The notes beneath the pieces were generated by a model, which worked only from the letters and a program-made list of their open reading frames with translations, had not been told where the DNA came from and searched no databases. Positions 11,854-25,028 of a stretch of DNA of 64,000 nt are shown here, piece by piece; positions within the stretch are counted from its first letter, which is position 1, and every line of letters begins with the position of its first letter. The DNA comes from Platynereis dumerilii (lineage: Eukaryota; Annelida; Polychaeta; Phyllodocida; Nereididae): assembly GCA_026936325.1 (NCBI GenBank), contig JAPTHN010000008.1, forward strand, positions 21,474,703-21,538,702, given 5' to 3'. Both the position numbers and the translations under genes were made by a program.

Positions 11854-12168
11854 CACTCTTAACGAAAAAGGTACTTGATGGTATATAGAAAGAACCCACA
11901 GTCGAAAAAAGGTTCTAAATTTTTTTGGGTTTTAATTAAATTGTAAATGTTAAATACCTGGTAGGGCCCTATGATAGGACCCTGTGCTCCCAACTTGAGA
12001 GAGAGGGGTTCCATTGTGGGAGTTCAGTGCAGCTGGAATATCTAAATGTTGTTTTTGCATGCTATTGGAACCTTTTTAAAGTTGAGTAATGAACCTTTTA
12101 GGGTTCCTTATCTATACCAGCTTATAGAACTCTTAAAGGTTCCATATAAAACCTTTTTGTTAAGAGTG
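11854..12168. mobile_element. TA-flanked MITE (CACTCTTAAC family), copy 1
   Basis: Ends CACTCTTAAC and GTTAAGAGTG are flanked by TA on both sides (11852-11853 and 12169-12170). GGTTC/GAACC blocks lie under each end. Further copies are at 21161-21465 and, interrupted, at 56612-60025. TA target duplication suggests mobilisation by a Tc1/mariner-like or similar transposase; this is inference. Confidence 0.9.
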
Positions 12169-15036
12169 TATACAGTGAAAAATATGCCTAATGTCATTCT
12201 GTATGTCTGAAAGTATTATTCTGTGTACCTTTCAAAACGCCATTACTGTCAAGTCTGTGGAGTATTGTCCTGTGCTACAATGTACCACAAGGATACTATA
12301 CATCCCCATTTCTTTTTGTCTTCTGCATTCTTATATTGTAATGTATAGTATTTTCTTGGCCTGGGAAACATCTGAGAGCTCCTGTCAAAATACGTACTAT
12401 GTGTTTTTGTTACTATTCAACCTCAAAAAGACCTGAATATAAAGATGTGGCTGCTATAACTTGTTTCATGCAGATCTTTGAGAAAATAATTCAGCAATAT
12501 CATTAATTTTACGTATAATATCATAGTCATCAGAAGTCATTACATTAATATAAACACTATTTACCATCATGCCCATTTTCTTTCGTAGGCCCTACTATAA
12601 ATTCTACCCATGCATATTGCACTATATTGTATATATAAGATGAATAAAACAGAACCATAGCATCAAGTCACAGAGCATCAAGCTGAGGGCAGCTGTCACA
12701 TTGTGTGTTCTGTTTTCATAAGGCTGTCCTCCTTCCTGGGTGACATAATTATCTTGTTGTTCCTGCACAATCTGACAGGACAAATATGGCTGACATTGGA
12801 TGACCTAGAAAGAATAAGACCAGAGGGGAGGGGTGAGGAGCTGGGCTGTGAGGTCACTGAAGATTTATGTATAATTAGATGGTATTGTACATGTAAGCGC
12901 AGCCCGATAATCTCAGCATCGCGGCCGTCCACAAGGGATTCATCCATTGGAGAGATGCTTCAACATGTTGCGTATGTTAAAATGATGTGAAGGACCCTTT
13001 ACTTGCCAAGCACAGGCACCAATATAGGGACCACCAATTTAATGTCGCATTCAAACAATATGCAACTGGAATTTTTCTCTTCAAAGTCCACTGAGAATAT
13101 CTTAATTTCAATGTCCATGATTCAGATCCATGAAGTCTCAGACCAACCTTCAACACAGAAGGCGGTCTGACTTGGTCAGCTACCAGCGGCTCAGGTTTAT
13201 GATAATAGCTTATCTTGCAATTTTTTAGTCTAAATAATTTCTTCAGTTGGGAATAACGATATCGAGAGACTGGAAATTCAGGAGTTGCAATGTATAGAGA
13301 GACATTGCAACATACAGAAAACATATTTGGGAGTTTCAAGGCTCCAAGAATATCGAAACCATGAAGCAGCTGTAATGGGCAAGAATCATATCGCTGAGAC
13401 ATCATGAGTGTCAGAAAATATAGCAGTCGCAAGGTCAAGAGACATAAAGGTGGCGCGAATGGTGTTGCAAAGAAAAATCTCAGAGTTATAGTCCGACCAA
13501 GAAAGTATAGCAAATACTGAGAAGTGTGAACAGAATAATGTGAGTTGCCAGGTCAAGACACAAGCTTGTGAGAGCTCAAGTGTGAAAAGAAAAAGGTATG
13601 AGCGGCTTTGGAGTAAAATAGTAATATTACACGGTGGTTCCCACATTATAAAAACGCCCTTCTGTGGTAATGAAGTGGTGTCTCATGGGGGAGGTGAAAA
13701 TGCACACAAACAACCTATAGAGCAGGAGGAAGGCGGTCGCATAAGGCAAATTGGTCTTACAACAGAGGGTCGCGTAATGCATGAAACCACTGTAGCGTTA
13801 AAGAGAAACAAAACTATTCTTTAAAATATTGATAAATCTCGAAAAGGAGAATGAGTCATTCTTCGTGCAACATGTGCATGTGGTTTGAAACTTTATTTTT
13901 AGTTGCTATTTACAAAAAATGAACCAGACTGACTGACATTTAATTTTCTGGTTTTTTGTGCTGCTCTTCAAGAAAGTATGACTCACTTCATCTAATGAGC
14001 TTTCAGTATCTGTTCTAGGCATCTCTTTGTGACAGATATGACTTCGTGAAATTTGCATTTTCAATTAGATTTTTATCAGTATCATATAATATGTATGCAT
14101 TGAAAGTCTGGAAGATTTTAATGTGTGAGTCACTGCAACATGTTGATTTTCATGACTCAGCCAGTATTTCAAGCCACTCCAAGCAAGAAAAGGTTACATA
14201 ATATGATATATCATGACGCAATTTATGAGAAAGAGCATGAATGACTATTTACGACGTGCTGAAGGTCTGTGCGGCATAGGTTAGAACCTCGAGTGGGAAA
14301 CTTGAAATTTTCGTTTGACGCTTACAAGCAAAATCCCAGCTGGATGACATTCAATAAGACATTGAATTGGTGGCCCCTTGAATCAGTGTCTGTCCAAGGC
14401 AAGTAAAAGAGCCCTTGCATGGGTTAAATGTGTAACATGTTGACCACTCCCACTCGCTCTCCCATCTCATCAATCAACCCTCTTGAGCACCCAGATATGA
14501 CCTTAGACTTAGCGAGCTGAGCTGCGCTAACCATATCTATCTGTCTGTTGCACATTTAAAAAAATATTTGTTTTGATGGAAAATCATGATATATTTCAAA
14601 TTTAATATGCTATAGTGTGTAGTGTTTTACCAAGAACTGCTGATTTAATGAGAGCTTAATGTGCACTTTTTGGATTGCAATAATTTTTTTTGTCTGAAGG
14701 ACATGATGTATTGTCTGATATGCTGGAGTGTTGGCACAAACAATGCAAATTGACTCATGTCTCACATAGCTTGACTACGCAAAGTACATCATGATAACAA
14801 TACATTATTGTTTTATGTTATTTTCTTCATTTTATTTTTTTACACTTTTTAGCAACAACCTTTCAGAAAAATTTCAACTGTTTAGGAAATACAATGTTCC
14901 AAGTTCGATATGAAATGACAACAAATGTGTCGTAATTCAATTAAATTATGTGCACTTTTCACATATCCTTATATTTGGGAACATTTTAATATTTTTAAGA
15001 AATCCTATCTCGGAAAGTATCAAAACCACCTGAAGC
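12169..15036. other. Intergenic, no gene recognised
   Basis: Nearly 2.9 kb. Frames at 12703-12990 (+), 12977-13513 (-) and 13540-13824 (+) are open, but none shows a known domain, and the regions carry no matching splice pattern. Nothing is supported. Confidence 0.4.
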
Positions 15037-15230
15037 GGGAGCCTTAGCTCAGAAGTAGTGTGAGCTGCCAATCGGCGGGACCAAGGTTAGAATCCAGCTC
15101 TTGTCGGGTCACCTAGGACTATGTTTGATGGCAGTTTCAATCATCTTTCGTCTCGTTGCCATGTCCCTCTTCTCCTAATCAGCCTGCCTAGCATAAATAC
15201 AGGACATGAAGCCCAAATCATCGATCTATT
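15037..15230 (+). mobile_element. tRNA-headed SINE (family 1)
   Basis: The head carries a good A box (CCTTAGCTCAGAAGTAG) and a B-box-like AGGTTAGAATCC. The family body follows with GCAGTTTCAATCATCTTTCG and a tail reading AATACAGGACATGAAGCCC. Transcription would be by RNA polymerase III from the internal promoter. Confidence 0.85.
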
Positions 15231-15366
15231 TAGCCTCAATTTTAATTTCAGATTCACAAGAGATGACAATATCTGATCAAAAATTCAGGCCATTACGAAA
15301 TCCTGTCAATTCACTTTTTGTGGGAAATTTTTAGATGAATATTTATGACTCATACATATACATATA

Positions 15367-17453
15367 GGGTAAAAGTGGGTAATATCACGCACCTAGTGCG
15401 GATATTAGACAGCTGTATTTTTATATGGCTACCAGCCCTGTGGTGTTTTAACTTTCATACCAAAAAGTAAAGAGTTTGATTGATGTTGAACTCGGGAGTA
15501 AGAAAAAATCCATTTCCATTGGTCGGCAACTTATTAGAGCACTTGGCACACAGTTAAAAGAACTAGGGCCATTCCTGTCTTTTCTGTGGGTAATATCACG
15601 CACTTCTGTTTTGAAATATCACACGGCAGTGTAGGTGTTATATGACGCAGATTGAGGCTGTGATGATTCAGATTAATTTCCTGTCTACTCTATGTATTCA
15701 TCTATCCTCGGGACCAATCAATCTATCTACCTATCTATCTATCTATTATCTATTTATCTATTTATCTATCTATCTTTGACAGTATGAGATAAGTTGACAT
15801 ATCGTTATCAGATCTGCATGCATTCTGCATGCATGGGGACATGAGTGTCATACAAATCAACTCTGCAGATGCATATTTTAAAAGATCTTTACACTTATAA
15901 ATTATCGTCACTAACGATTCTCAGTCTTTCGGAATTAATTTTATTTTAAAAATTAACAGTGGAAGAGTGGTGGGGTCAGTTGACACGGAGTATGGGGGTA
16001 AGTTCATTAATATTCACTTTCCAGAAATAATCAAAATGTAACGAACAATGAAGACGTGATATCTGAGAATATTTTATCTTTATGGAAGATATATATTATT
16101 ATATATCTGTAATTCTCACACCTGCAGTGGCGTATTAAGGGAATCGGGGGGAGGGGGTTTGCCATGACCCCATAGGGCCAGAGCCCTCCCCCCCCCCACT
16201 TCTTTGGTCCAAAGTTAACTTTTGAAAGACAGGGAAAGCGACAGATCCCACCAGATAGGTGTCTAATTTTGAAAATGCAAGGAATATAACCATCGGAATC
16301 TTCAGAAAATTTAAGGGCAAATAGACAGTATTTAGTGAAATGGTCAAATTTTGTTTTTAGTTTATAAGGAAGTTAATTCCAGAAAATTGGGAAATATGGT
16401 AAAGAACAGGGGAAAAGAAATTTCACTTCATATATAGGCAGTTAACACAATAACACATCTTCCAAATATTCCCTTAAATAAAATAAAAAAGTCTGTCTGG
16501 GATGGTGTTTTGTTATCGGACACTTTAAATAGGCTGAAGTTAGCCATTTTATTGGCACAGTACCAATGTATTTGAAACCAATAATAAGCTCAAGACCTTC
16601 TTCGTCTAATGAAATTCACATGTATACAGTTGATTTTGGTTAAATTTAGTGAGTATTTTTTTGTTGTCATGAAGATCGGGTAACAATCCAGCTTTTCTCT
16701 TGAGTTTGTGTAAAAAATTTGTGACTTTAAGTAAACATTTTTCAATTCGAAGATTTATCTTGCCGATCAGCAAAATGTAGTTAGTGTCTATCTGGAACTG
16801 GTTATCACACATCAAATCCTTAAATCCATGCTCAATCCGAACTGCTAATAAGGTATACAATGGGTGACACGGTGCCACTGGAGGCCTTGACTGAATTGAA
16901 ATTTGGAGGTATTTTTAATGATGGCTGCATGTTTGGATCTTCTAGATGCGTGGTATTACCCCCAATGTGCGTGATATTACCCCAAATATGCGTGATTTTA
17001 GCCCAAATGTGCGTCATATTACCCCATAAACATGAGTGATATTACTCCTTGTCTGTACTCATTACATTTACATGCATACCAGTGTCTTCATCATTACTAA
17101 CATTCTGCGTAATCATTTTTTGAAATCCTACTGTATGTTATGTCTTTCAAACATCATGGCTATCCACTGAATGCATCACTTAAACAGCAGCCGTAATTAT
17201 ATATCATTTAGATGCAGGAAATTGTATCAAAAAGGCATAAATATTAATAGAAAACACCCAAGTTGTTTGAAGCCCATCTGCAATTTTGCCAGTGGTACAC
17301 TCAAGCATATGAGGCTATCAGGTGAATTCCTCAGATGCACGTGCACATTTTTCACCTGTAACATGGGTGATTTCTATCACAACTAAAGCCTTAGATAGCC
17401 ATTAAATTAGGTGCGTGATAATACCCACCTGCGTGATATTACCCACTTTACCC
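15367..17453. mobile_element. TA-flanked inverted-repeat element with iterated end words, 2.1 kb
   Basis: Ends GGGTAAAAGTGGGTAATATC and its complement at 17453, with TA immediately outside both (15365-15366 and 17454-17455). The end word GTAATATCACGCAC recurs inside: once near 15592, in several copies at about 16950-17040, and twice at the right end. No transposase frame was recognised; the longest frames (for example 17171-17386 +) have no known motif. Probably non-autonomous. Architecture matches 25229-26106 and 32585-33438. A PIF/Harbinger- or ISL2EU-like origin is possible but unproven. Confidence 0.88.
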
Positions 17454-18091
17454 TATACATATAATAATTATAATATGCTCTTTTTCTGAGATTACGGAAG
17501 CATTTTTATTCCAAAATCATCATTTTGGAAGAACATTTTAAAACAAATAAGAATTTACATAAAAAATGTATGTTGCATACATATTGTGAAAAATTACAAT
17601 AAAAATTGAATGCACAATAAAAATCGAATAAGAATCGGTATCAAGACACACATGTATGTATTGAGAAATGTTACATTCGAGATTTGAAAAGGTACAATAT
17701 AAAATCTTATAAGAATTGCTTTCACAAAACATGAAATACATTGTACAATGTATATGTAATGCAATACTCAAACTGTATGTACACGATTAAGAGAGACAAT
17801 ATCAAGATTACATGTGGATTCCTTTTCCAAAAATAAGAAAGATGATATTCATTCAGACAGAAAGAAAATTGGTTTCTTGCTATTGCATTGAATTGCATTG
17901 TCTGAATCATATGAGACAGATATTAAGGAAATATATAGAATTGGACTTTTTATATAGACCAGACATTTGTTCCATCGTGATGTGATGATTAAGAATGGCA
18001 GTATGAATCATCTTCAATGTAAAATCAATATTGATGTTCATTGTTGCATACTGCCTATTATATAGAATAGATATACTGGTACAGTTGTGTA
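17454..18091. other. Intergenic, no gene recognised
   Basis: Very AT-rich, with A-rich runs and no coding frame of note. Confidence 0.4.
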
Positions 18092-18523
18092 ATGTATTGG
18101 TCTACGCAATTAATCTTGATGAGATTTAACGACCTGTTGTCCGTAGACACATTAACCAAAATCTGTAAAAACTTGTCTATTGATCTATTTCAGTTTCATG
18201 AACACATTCGGACCAAAATAAATGCGACAATGTGTTCTGAATTTCTTCAGACAGCCCTAAATGTAGATTCTGGTCATTTTGCAGTTTTGCACTTAACACT
18301 TTGCATCCCTGAAGCATGCGCTCGGCCTTTTGTATGTGACATGGTGCAACAGTGTGGCAGCTCTGTAGTGACTGTACATGACATCCTATTTGATCAAAAC
18401 ATTGGCTTGGAGAAAGCACATGTTTCAGAAAAAGTCACTTCATATAAAATCAAATTGCTCTCAGCTATAAAAATCAATAAGAACTGTAGTCACCATGGAT
18501 CATACCTGCTATGCAAAGTATAA
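18092..18523 (+). CDS. Possible exon or gene fragment, NRF-like Cys-containing segment
   Basis: A 143-codon open frame. Its best part runs from a plausible acceptor (CTATTTCAG, exon from 18194) to a weak donor at 18518. The central segment HLTLCIPEACARPFVCD is reminiscent of the LC(V/I)P-x-SC motif in the extracellular N-terminal domain of nose-resistant-to-fluoxetine (NRF-6-like) acyltransferases, and several spaced cysteines fit a secreted domain. No neighbouring exons for the rest of such a protein were found within several kilobases. It may therefore be a lone decayed exon, part of a gene with long introns, or chance. The family call is weak. Confidence 0.3.
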   Translation: MYWSTQLILMRFNDLLSVDTLTKICKNLSIDLFQFHEHIRTKINATMCSEFLQTALNVDSGHFAVLHLTLCIPEACARPFVCDMVQQCGSSVVTVHDILFDQNIGLEKAHVSEKVTSYKIKLLSAIKINKNCSHHGSYLLCKV

Positions 18524-19555
18524 CCTTTTTAAAAACAGCTGTGATATTTCATTAACTGCCTCCACAGTTTCAATGTCAGTTGGCAAAAAATTCTGTATTG
18601 ACATGGCCATAGGAGAATATGTCTTACCTTTCTGTTTAAATTAGTGTTCTCCAAATTGTCCTGTCTAACATTATATTTAGGAAATGTCCCATGCAATATA
18701 GCTTTAGTTCATGAACAATTACATGCAGATAAATGGATGCTCAAATGTTTCAATTATTATTTCTTCGGCAAAAAGTCCCTGGCTCTGCCTGAAAAATATA
18801 GTCCACTTTAAAGGTTGAAATAGAAATATTTGCATATTCCAACCTCCAACTTCTAAATTCATCCCTTCGCTAGTGTTTCAAGCTCTTTGAAATGGTTATA
18901 CACAGAAAAACAACAATATTAAAACCACACAAACAATTTAGCAACAAGAGCTATGGTATCATCCTACAACCACACAAAAGAAATCTTATCACAACTCCAT
19001 TATCCAAACTTCCTGAGGTTACAAGCACAAAAGTGCCTACAATAAGCCAAACAAATGCAATTGACAAACACACAACAAAAATAATAAACAGAGCTCCTCC
19101 ATATTATGAAAACAATCTGAAAACAAATATATATATATATATATATGCTAAAAACCTCTATGTGAAAAAAACAACAACAAAACAAAACAGAAAAAAAAAC
19201 TAACAACAACAACAGAGAAGAAAAGGATTACTTTGTGCAATTTAAGGCTGTAATAGCAAACATCCTGAGAATCAAGGTCTTCTGATGTTGCAAAGTTATT
19301 CTTTGGTAAATCCTCTGAAGCTTAACTTCCTGAATTTCACTACAGAAGCCTTATTTCTTCCTATATTTAATAACGGCACTTCCAAGTTCCAACGTTGCAC
19401 TACTGTTACTACTTTAACATGAGTCATGACACTTTAACACAAAACTGTTCAGGAAATTCTCTCTCCAACACAATTGCCACTTTGCTGAGATACTACACAT
19501 ATCTCTCTGAAATCCCTCCACAAAAAAATGATGTGTTTTACCAAAAATATCCATG
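18524..19555. other. Spacer without recognised feature
   Basis: AT-rich, with a short TA microsatellite near 19128-19146 and A-rich sequence. The Lys-rich frame across it is composition-driven. Confidence 0.4.
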
Positions 19556-19765
19556 CGGTAGAGGATTAGCTTAGTTACTAGCACTCTCGCTTGAAAATCG
19601 CTGGGTTCAGATCCCCGTTCCAGCCTGGGCACCTGACATGTTTATGTTGGACAGCGATTTCAATCATCCTTCGCCTCTTTGCTGTGTCCTATCACTGTCC
19701 AAAAATTAACATACCAATTGCTCGAATACAGGACATAATGCCTCGATCATCCATCCATCCCTATT
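19556..19765 (+). mobile_element. tRNA-headed SINE (family 1)
   Basis: The head has an A box (AGGATTAGCTTAGTTACTAG) and a strong B box (GGGTTCAGATCCC), then the family body GCGATTTCAATCATCCTTCG and a tail ending in repeated ATCC. Best preserved pol III promoter of this family in the window. Confidence 0.87.
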
Positions 19766-20099
19766 TGTGAGCAAGTAAGTTTAAACTCCAACAACATTAA
19801 AGCGAAAAGATAGCATTGGGAGTACATTTTTAAAATCAAACCACAGCATTGGACAAACAGTCTTAGCAAAGACCATGCACTTTATTCCAGTATGGTGTTT
19901 TGCCTTTGCTGCAGCTAACAGTCTTTAAAGGGCTGTATACTACTGTTGGCATGGCAACAGCTCTCGACCGAAGTCACGTTCTGCACGATATCTGGTTCCC
20001 ATGGCAACTACTGTAATATCATTGCTCCATATGACTCTTGGTCAATTAGGAGGGATGCCTCTGTCAAACATACTGAGCTAGAATCAAGACTCATAACCT

Positions 20100-20770
20100 T
20101 GCAACAAGCAGGTGGAAGAAAGGAAAGAGGAGGAGAAGGAGGAGAAGGAGAAGACTAGAAAAAAGGAAGAGAAGGGGGGAAGGAGAAGAAGAGAAGAAGA
20201 ATGCGAAAGAAGAAAATGAAGAATAGGTTGAGAAGAAGAGGAAGGAGGAGAAGAAGAAGGAGGATGAGAAGGAGGAGAAGGAGGATGAGAAGGAGGAGAA
20301 GGAGGATGAGAAGGAGGAGGAGGGGAACAACGAGAATAAGGAGGAGAAGAAGGAAAAGAAGGAAAAGAAGGAAAAGACGATGAAACAGACAATAAGTTGG
20401 AGAGGAAGGAGAGGAAGGAGAGAAGAAGAAGAGAAAAAGAAGGTGTGAAAGTAGAAAGCAAAGAATAAGTTTAGGAAGAATAGGTAAAGAGAATAAGAGG
20501 TAGAAGAAGATGTTGAGGAAGGACGGAGTTAGAAACATGAAATTGAAGCATTTGAATTTTGATTTGGAAAAAGAATAGAATGAAAGATGTTGTAGAGCAT
20601 AAACAATAAAGCAAGATAAGGGAGAGATATGTAGAAATAAAAAGAACGACGAATCGGGGATGACAAAACAGGAAAAGAAGAGGAGGGACAGAAGATGGAA
20701 ACCGGGTATAATGGAGGAAGAAAGGGGAAGACGAAGTAAAAAAGAGAAAGAAGGAGATGAATAAAACAAA
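20100..20770 (+). repeat. Purine-only (GGA/GAA)n tract, about 650 bp
   Basis: The + strand is almost all A and G from about 20107 to 20500 and strongly purine-biased to 20770, made of imperfect GAA, GGA and GAGGA units. The long poly-Leu/Ser/Phe (- strand) and Arg/Lys (+ strand) frames are products of composition, not genes. Such tracts can form intramolecular triplex (H-DNA) structure. Confidence 0.95.
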
Positions 20771-21160
20771 CATAATGATGTAATCTTATTATTATGCTAA
20801 ACTATGTTTAGTGATTCGCTTTATTTCTTTTTGGTGACTTGTTCTCGGAAAGAGGAAGGGATAAGAAAAAAAAGGTCAGCCCAGCTTACAAGAAATATTG
20901 GCCCATATGATATGGCAAATGATAAGTAATAACATGATAACTAATATGATAATGGAAAGGTCAAACACAATCTTGGATTCTTGGTGTAGTGCAAAAGAGC
21001 CAAGACAGGGATGTCACATATTCATGTCAGCTATGTAGGAAAAAAGTCAAACGTTCTGGAAATGGGACAATTGGTTGTGGAAAGTAAGATATAGGTCTAA
21101 CTGTCAGAAAACTGAAATTATATGAAAAGAAGCATGATCGACATTGGGATTTGTGTCCTA
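20771..21160. other. Spacer without recognised feature
   Basis: Purine-biased tail of the preceding tract, grading into ordinary AT-rich DNA. Confidence 0.4.
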
Positions 21161-21465
21161 CACTCGTAACACAAAAGCCTCTTGAAGGTATATATAGCAC
21201 CCACTGCCAAAAAAAAGGTTCTAAATTTTTTAAGGGTTCAATTGAATAGAAAAGGTTCAATACTTTGTCGGAAGGCCCTATGAAAGGACCCTATGGTCCC
21301 AAATTGGGAGAAAGGGGTTCCATTGTGGGAGTTCAGTGCAGCTGGATTATCTACATGTTGTTTTCGTATGGTGTTGGAACCTTTTTAAGTGTTGAATATA
21401 GAAACTTTATGGTTCCTTATATATAACCCTTACAGGTTCCACATAAAAAAGTTTTGTTAAGAGTG
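21161..21465. mobile_element. TA-flanked MITE (CACTCTTAAC family), copy 2
   Basis: Left end CACTCGTAAC, right end GTTAAGAGTG, with TA at 21159-21160 and 21466-21467. The body matches 11854-12168, including the shared block GGTTCCATTGTGGGAGTTCA. Confidence 0.9.
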
Positions 21466-21499
21466 TATAATTGTGCAATGTGCACTAATTAGTCCAACT

Positions 21500-21600
21500 A
21501 GTACAGGAGGAGGACACAACAATGAGGCAAAGGATGATTGAACTGCGGTCCAGCATATATAAGTTGAGGTGAAGGCCGTAGCTGGCATTGAACTTCCAAA
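21500..21600 (-). mobile_element. SINE family 1 fragment
   Basis: AGGAGGAGGACACAACAATG...GATGATTGAACTGC is the reversed body block of SINE family 1. The tRNA head is missing or beyond recognition. Confidence 0.6.
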
Positions 21601-22204
21601 AAAGCGCTGATGAGCAGTTTACTGAAATTAGTGCTATATAAATCCATATTATTATTATATTATATTAACTTGGATTGGAATCCAACAGCACTTTATATCA
21701 ACCGAGCTCAGCCTCCTCCGTGAAAAGAAGCAATAGAGGAAGCAAAATAGGACCAAACAAATTAAGGAAGAGGAGTTGGTTTGGATTAAGCATGCAATAA
21801 AGAACAGGAAAGTGTGAAGATTTAAAGAAGGGAATCGAAGAAAAATAACATTATTAACAACCTGGATTGAATTTTAAGAATAAAAAGGTGAAAATGGATT
21901 GAGAAGATTGCAAATTCTAATGAAAAGAAAAGGTGGACAAATAGGCTGGGAAAGACAGTGAAAGAAAAATGGCGCTGAGACAAATAGAGAAACATAAAAT
22001 AGCTGATGGAATAGAATTGAATTGAATATAATACTGCACAATAGAACAGAATAAAATATGATCATAACAAAAGAAAAGAGCAAAGAAGAGTGGAAAGTAA
22101 GACAGCTACTGCATAATAGAATAGAATAGGTAGCAAAATAAAATAATAGAATATATATAGAATGGCACAGAAAATAATTCATAGAACGTGATAGAATGGA
22201 AAAC

Positions 22205-22315
22205 AATAGAATTGATTAGAACAAGAATAGAATAGAATAGAATAGAATAGAATAGAATAGAATAGACTTGAATAGAATTGAATGGAATAGAATAGAGTAG
22301 AAAAACATTGAATAA
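22205..22315. repeat. (AATAG)n pentanucleotide repeat
   Basis: About ten good copies of AATAG(A) in the core 22220-22265 with decayed copies either side. A-rich sequence with the same flavour begins near 22010. Confidence 0.9.
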
Positions 22316-22984
22316 TAGGGGTTCAGATTAAGTCCAACCATTAACATCTGAGAGGCACACTAATATGTGTGAAAGGGACACCTAGGATTCATTATAACAC
22401 CATTATAGTCTCTCCTTTCCTTACAATTGTACTGAAGCCTGGAAGTGTCACATAATAGCTTATCCCATAGAAGTGACAATTTTCCCAACTTAAGGTGCAA
22501 TCCAGTCTAAAGGAGGCCAGGACCATAGTTGTGAGGCCATCCAGATCTTTTCAAGGAATTCCTTTTGCTCCTCATATTTAGTGATGTTTGAAGAGTATCC
22601 AATATCCTCATAGTGAAATGAAATTGTGTGTAAAAAGCTGTGTAAATCATAAATTTGAAAGTATAGCAGCTGAAACCCATGAAGATAGGATATGTAGACA
22701 CCTTTTTAACCTGGCATCTCAAGCTTTTGAATACAAGGAGTGCTTTAAAATGAAGTGTAGAATGGATCTGTATCATAAAACTGAGTTTCTACACAAATAG
22801 ACACTGAACATATGAAGCAGAGACAGATCCTATAGTGTACTTGCTGATTGGCTGAGACGCTGATGACACTTTTATGATAATTTTTCTGTCTTGCGCAATT
22901 CGTATTGGACTACTGGTTATATTCTCTGGACAGATGGAAATTAGTGATTGTGTTTTACATCCTCCATTCATGTACTACGTAGGC

Positions 22985-23138
22985 TCAATAGGACAGGAAA
23001 AGGATACAACAACAAGGTGAATGATGATTAAAACTGCTGTCCAAAGTAAGTCCAGGCGACCATGCCGGAGCGAGAGTCGCACCTGGGACTCAGCGATTGG
23101 CGGTCAAGTGCGCCATTTACTGAGCTAATCCACCCCTT
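22985..23138 (-). mobile_element. tRNA-headed SINE (family 1), in unit A
   Basis: On the - strand: A box GGATTAGCTCAGTAAATGG, B-box-like region CCCAGGTGCGACTCTC, then GACAGCAGTTTTAATCATC. Duplicated along with its host unit (partner at 26247-26410). Confidence 0.88.
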
Positions 23139-25028
23139 GGTTAGATTCTCTAGTTGTGTAAGATAAATGAACGGAGAAAATCTAAAGCACAACTGACGCA
23201 ACCCTGTCATAATATTAGTTGCGAGACGTCGCCAAAACACCTGCTTGCCTCGATATTAATTTTAGTCTTCGCACAACTATGACTCAAAGCAATATCTCAG
23301 CTCATTCTATGGGAAGCTGTTTGAAAACAGTTCTAAGAAAAGCAATTTATATATCTGGTGAAGGTTCTATAGATGCTAATTCAACATCGCATTCAATTTC
23401 CTGACTGTATCAAGAAATTTACATTAACACGCATTAATAATTTGCTTGTATGCATTAATTATGCACGTTAGTTAGTTATTCTCATTAATTATTCGCATGA
23501 ATCATTGGCATTAATTATAGGCGTATACTGATTGTCACGTTGAGCTGTCTCAGCATTGTGTGAATTAAAGATAATTAACACTCATTTCAATCTGCCAAAC
23601 AAATACATAATTGTATTATACAGGCAGAAGTTTGTGTACTTTGGCAATTTTTGGGGCTCTTTTCTGCTGTGGTATATAACACTAATATTTCTTCAGGGAA
23701 ATAACAGGGGCGATTCAAATTTCACAAATTTGGCCTGTTCCGCAAATTTAACGCAGCCAAATTTTATTATCACGATCCCTCAAACACGCAACAGCTGAAC
23801 CGCATTTTACTATGTATGACTCAAACCCCCGATCTGCTCACGAATTTTCACACCATAATTTTTCCCTGTTGCTCCACTGTTATATTTGTATAATGGAAAA
23901 ATGTTTATACGGAAAAAGATGTCGAAAAGTTGTATTATCATATCATTATTTATACTATATATGTGCCAAAGTCATATGTACACTGAATATTATATGTTGG
24001 TTTGAAGGGTTATTAATGGTCATCCAATTAAGATTATCAAGTCAGAGATATTTTTACAAATTTTGTGGTTTCTTTTAGGCTGGCCCCTTGTTGAGGACCA
24101 TTCATGAATATACTATATGAAACATTTGCTTCAACATATGCCATCAATCAATTTTACAAAAGGGTTAATATTTACGGAATCCGCAAGGAGCATTTCTCCG
24201 AACATTTCGGACAATTTTACTTTCATACATTAGAACCAGTTCAATCAAAGCAAAAGTTATTCCACAATCAGGATACAAATGCTGTAAAGCTACAAAAACA
24301 TGTTAAAAAATGTATGTGGAAGGGCTTGGGTAGTCTATTTTCAGCCTGTTGTAATGTATAGTCCCTGTCTAATGCTTAGAAACTACAGAAGTACACGACA
24401 CTCGCCAAGGGCCCAAGGTGTCGCGGGTCATCCAATTTTAAAGAAAGACTGCATCGAGGTGACTTCTATGTTGAGTCAGTCATAAAACTGTCGGATGACT
24501 GCTGTCTTGTCTAGTATCGTAAAATGTTTGCATAAACAATGGTTTTTCGCTTCGGTCATGGCAGAACAATAAACATAATTGTTTTCTTGTCAGTAGATAA
24601 TACTGAACAGGACAATTACAGCTGCCAGCAAACAATCAGTTGTTTTTGACATTAGCAATGTCACAACAAGCCCTGTACTTTCACTTTGAAATGAACTGTC
24701 AATTTGTCATTAGGTAACCTGTGACGACACTGACTTTTGCTGATAACATGGCAACTATAAGATATGACCTCACTTAATAGATATGAGTCATTAAGAATAC
24801 AATGGCAGGTATTGGGATTTGACTTCACAAGGAACATTCTGGTGAATTTCTGAAAATATCCGCAATTCCTCTGCTGTAACTGTAGCAGGGTGTTTTCATT
24901 GGCATTGGTTTTTGAACTTTGCCTACCTTGATTTGTACTTGGACTACTTGGTGTATATGTTGAGGCAGGTTAAACACCCCACACTTTGAAAGTGGAATAT
25001 CTTGGAGTGACTCAACCATTATCAAGAG

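Noticed and set aside
12977-13513. 178-codon frame on the - strand
   Set aside because: No recognisable motif and no splice context; opposite and overlapping frames are also open, which suggests chance.
20084-20773. Long Ser/Leu/Phe-rich frames on the - strand and Arg/Lys-rich frames on the + strand
   Set aside because: They are forced by the purine-only composition of one strand and have no domain.
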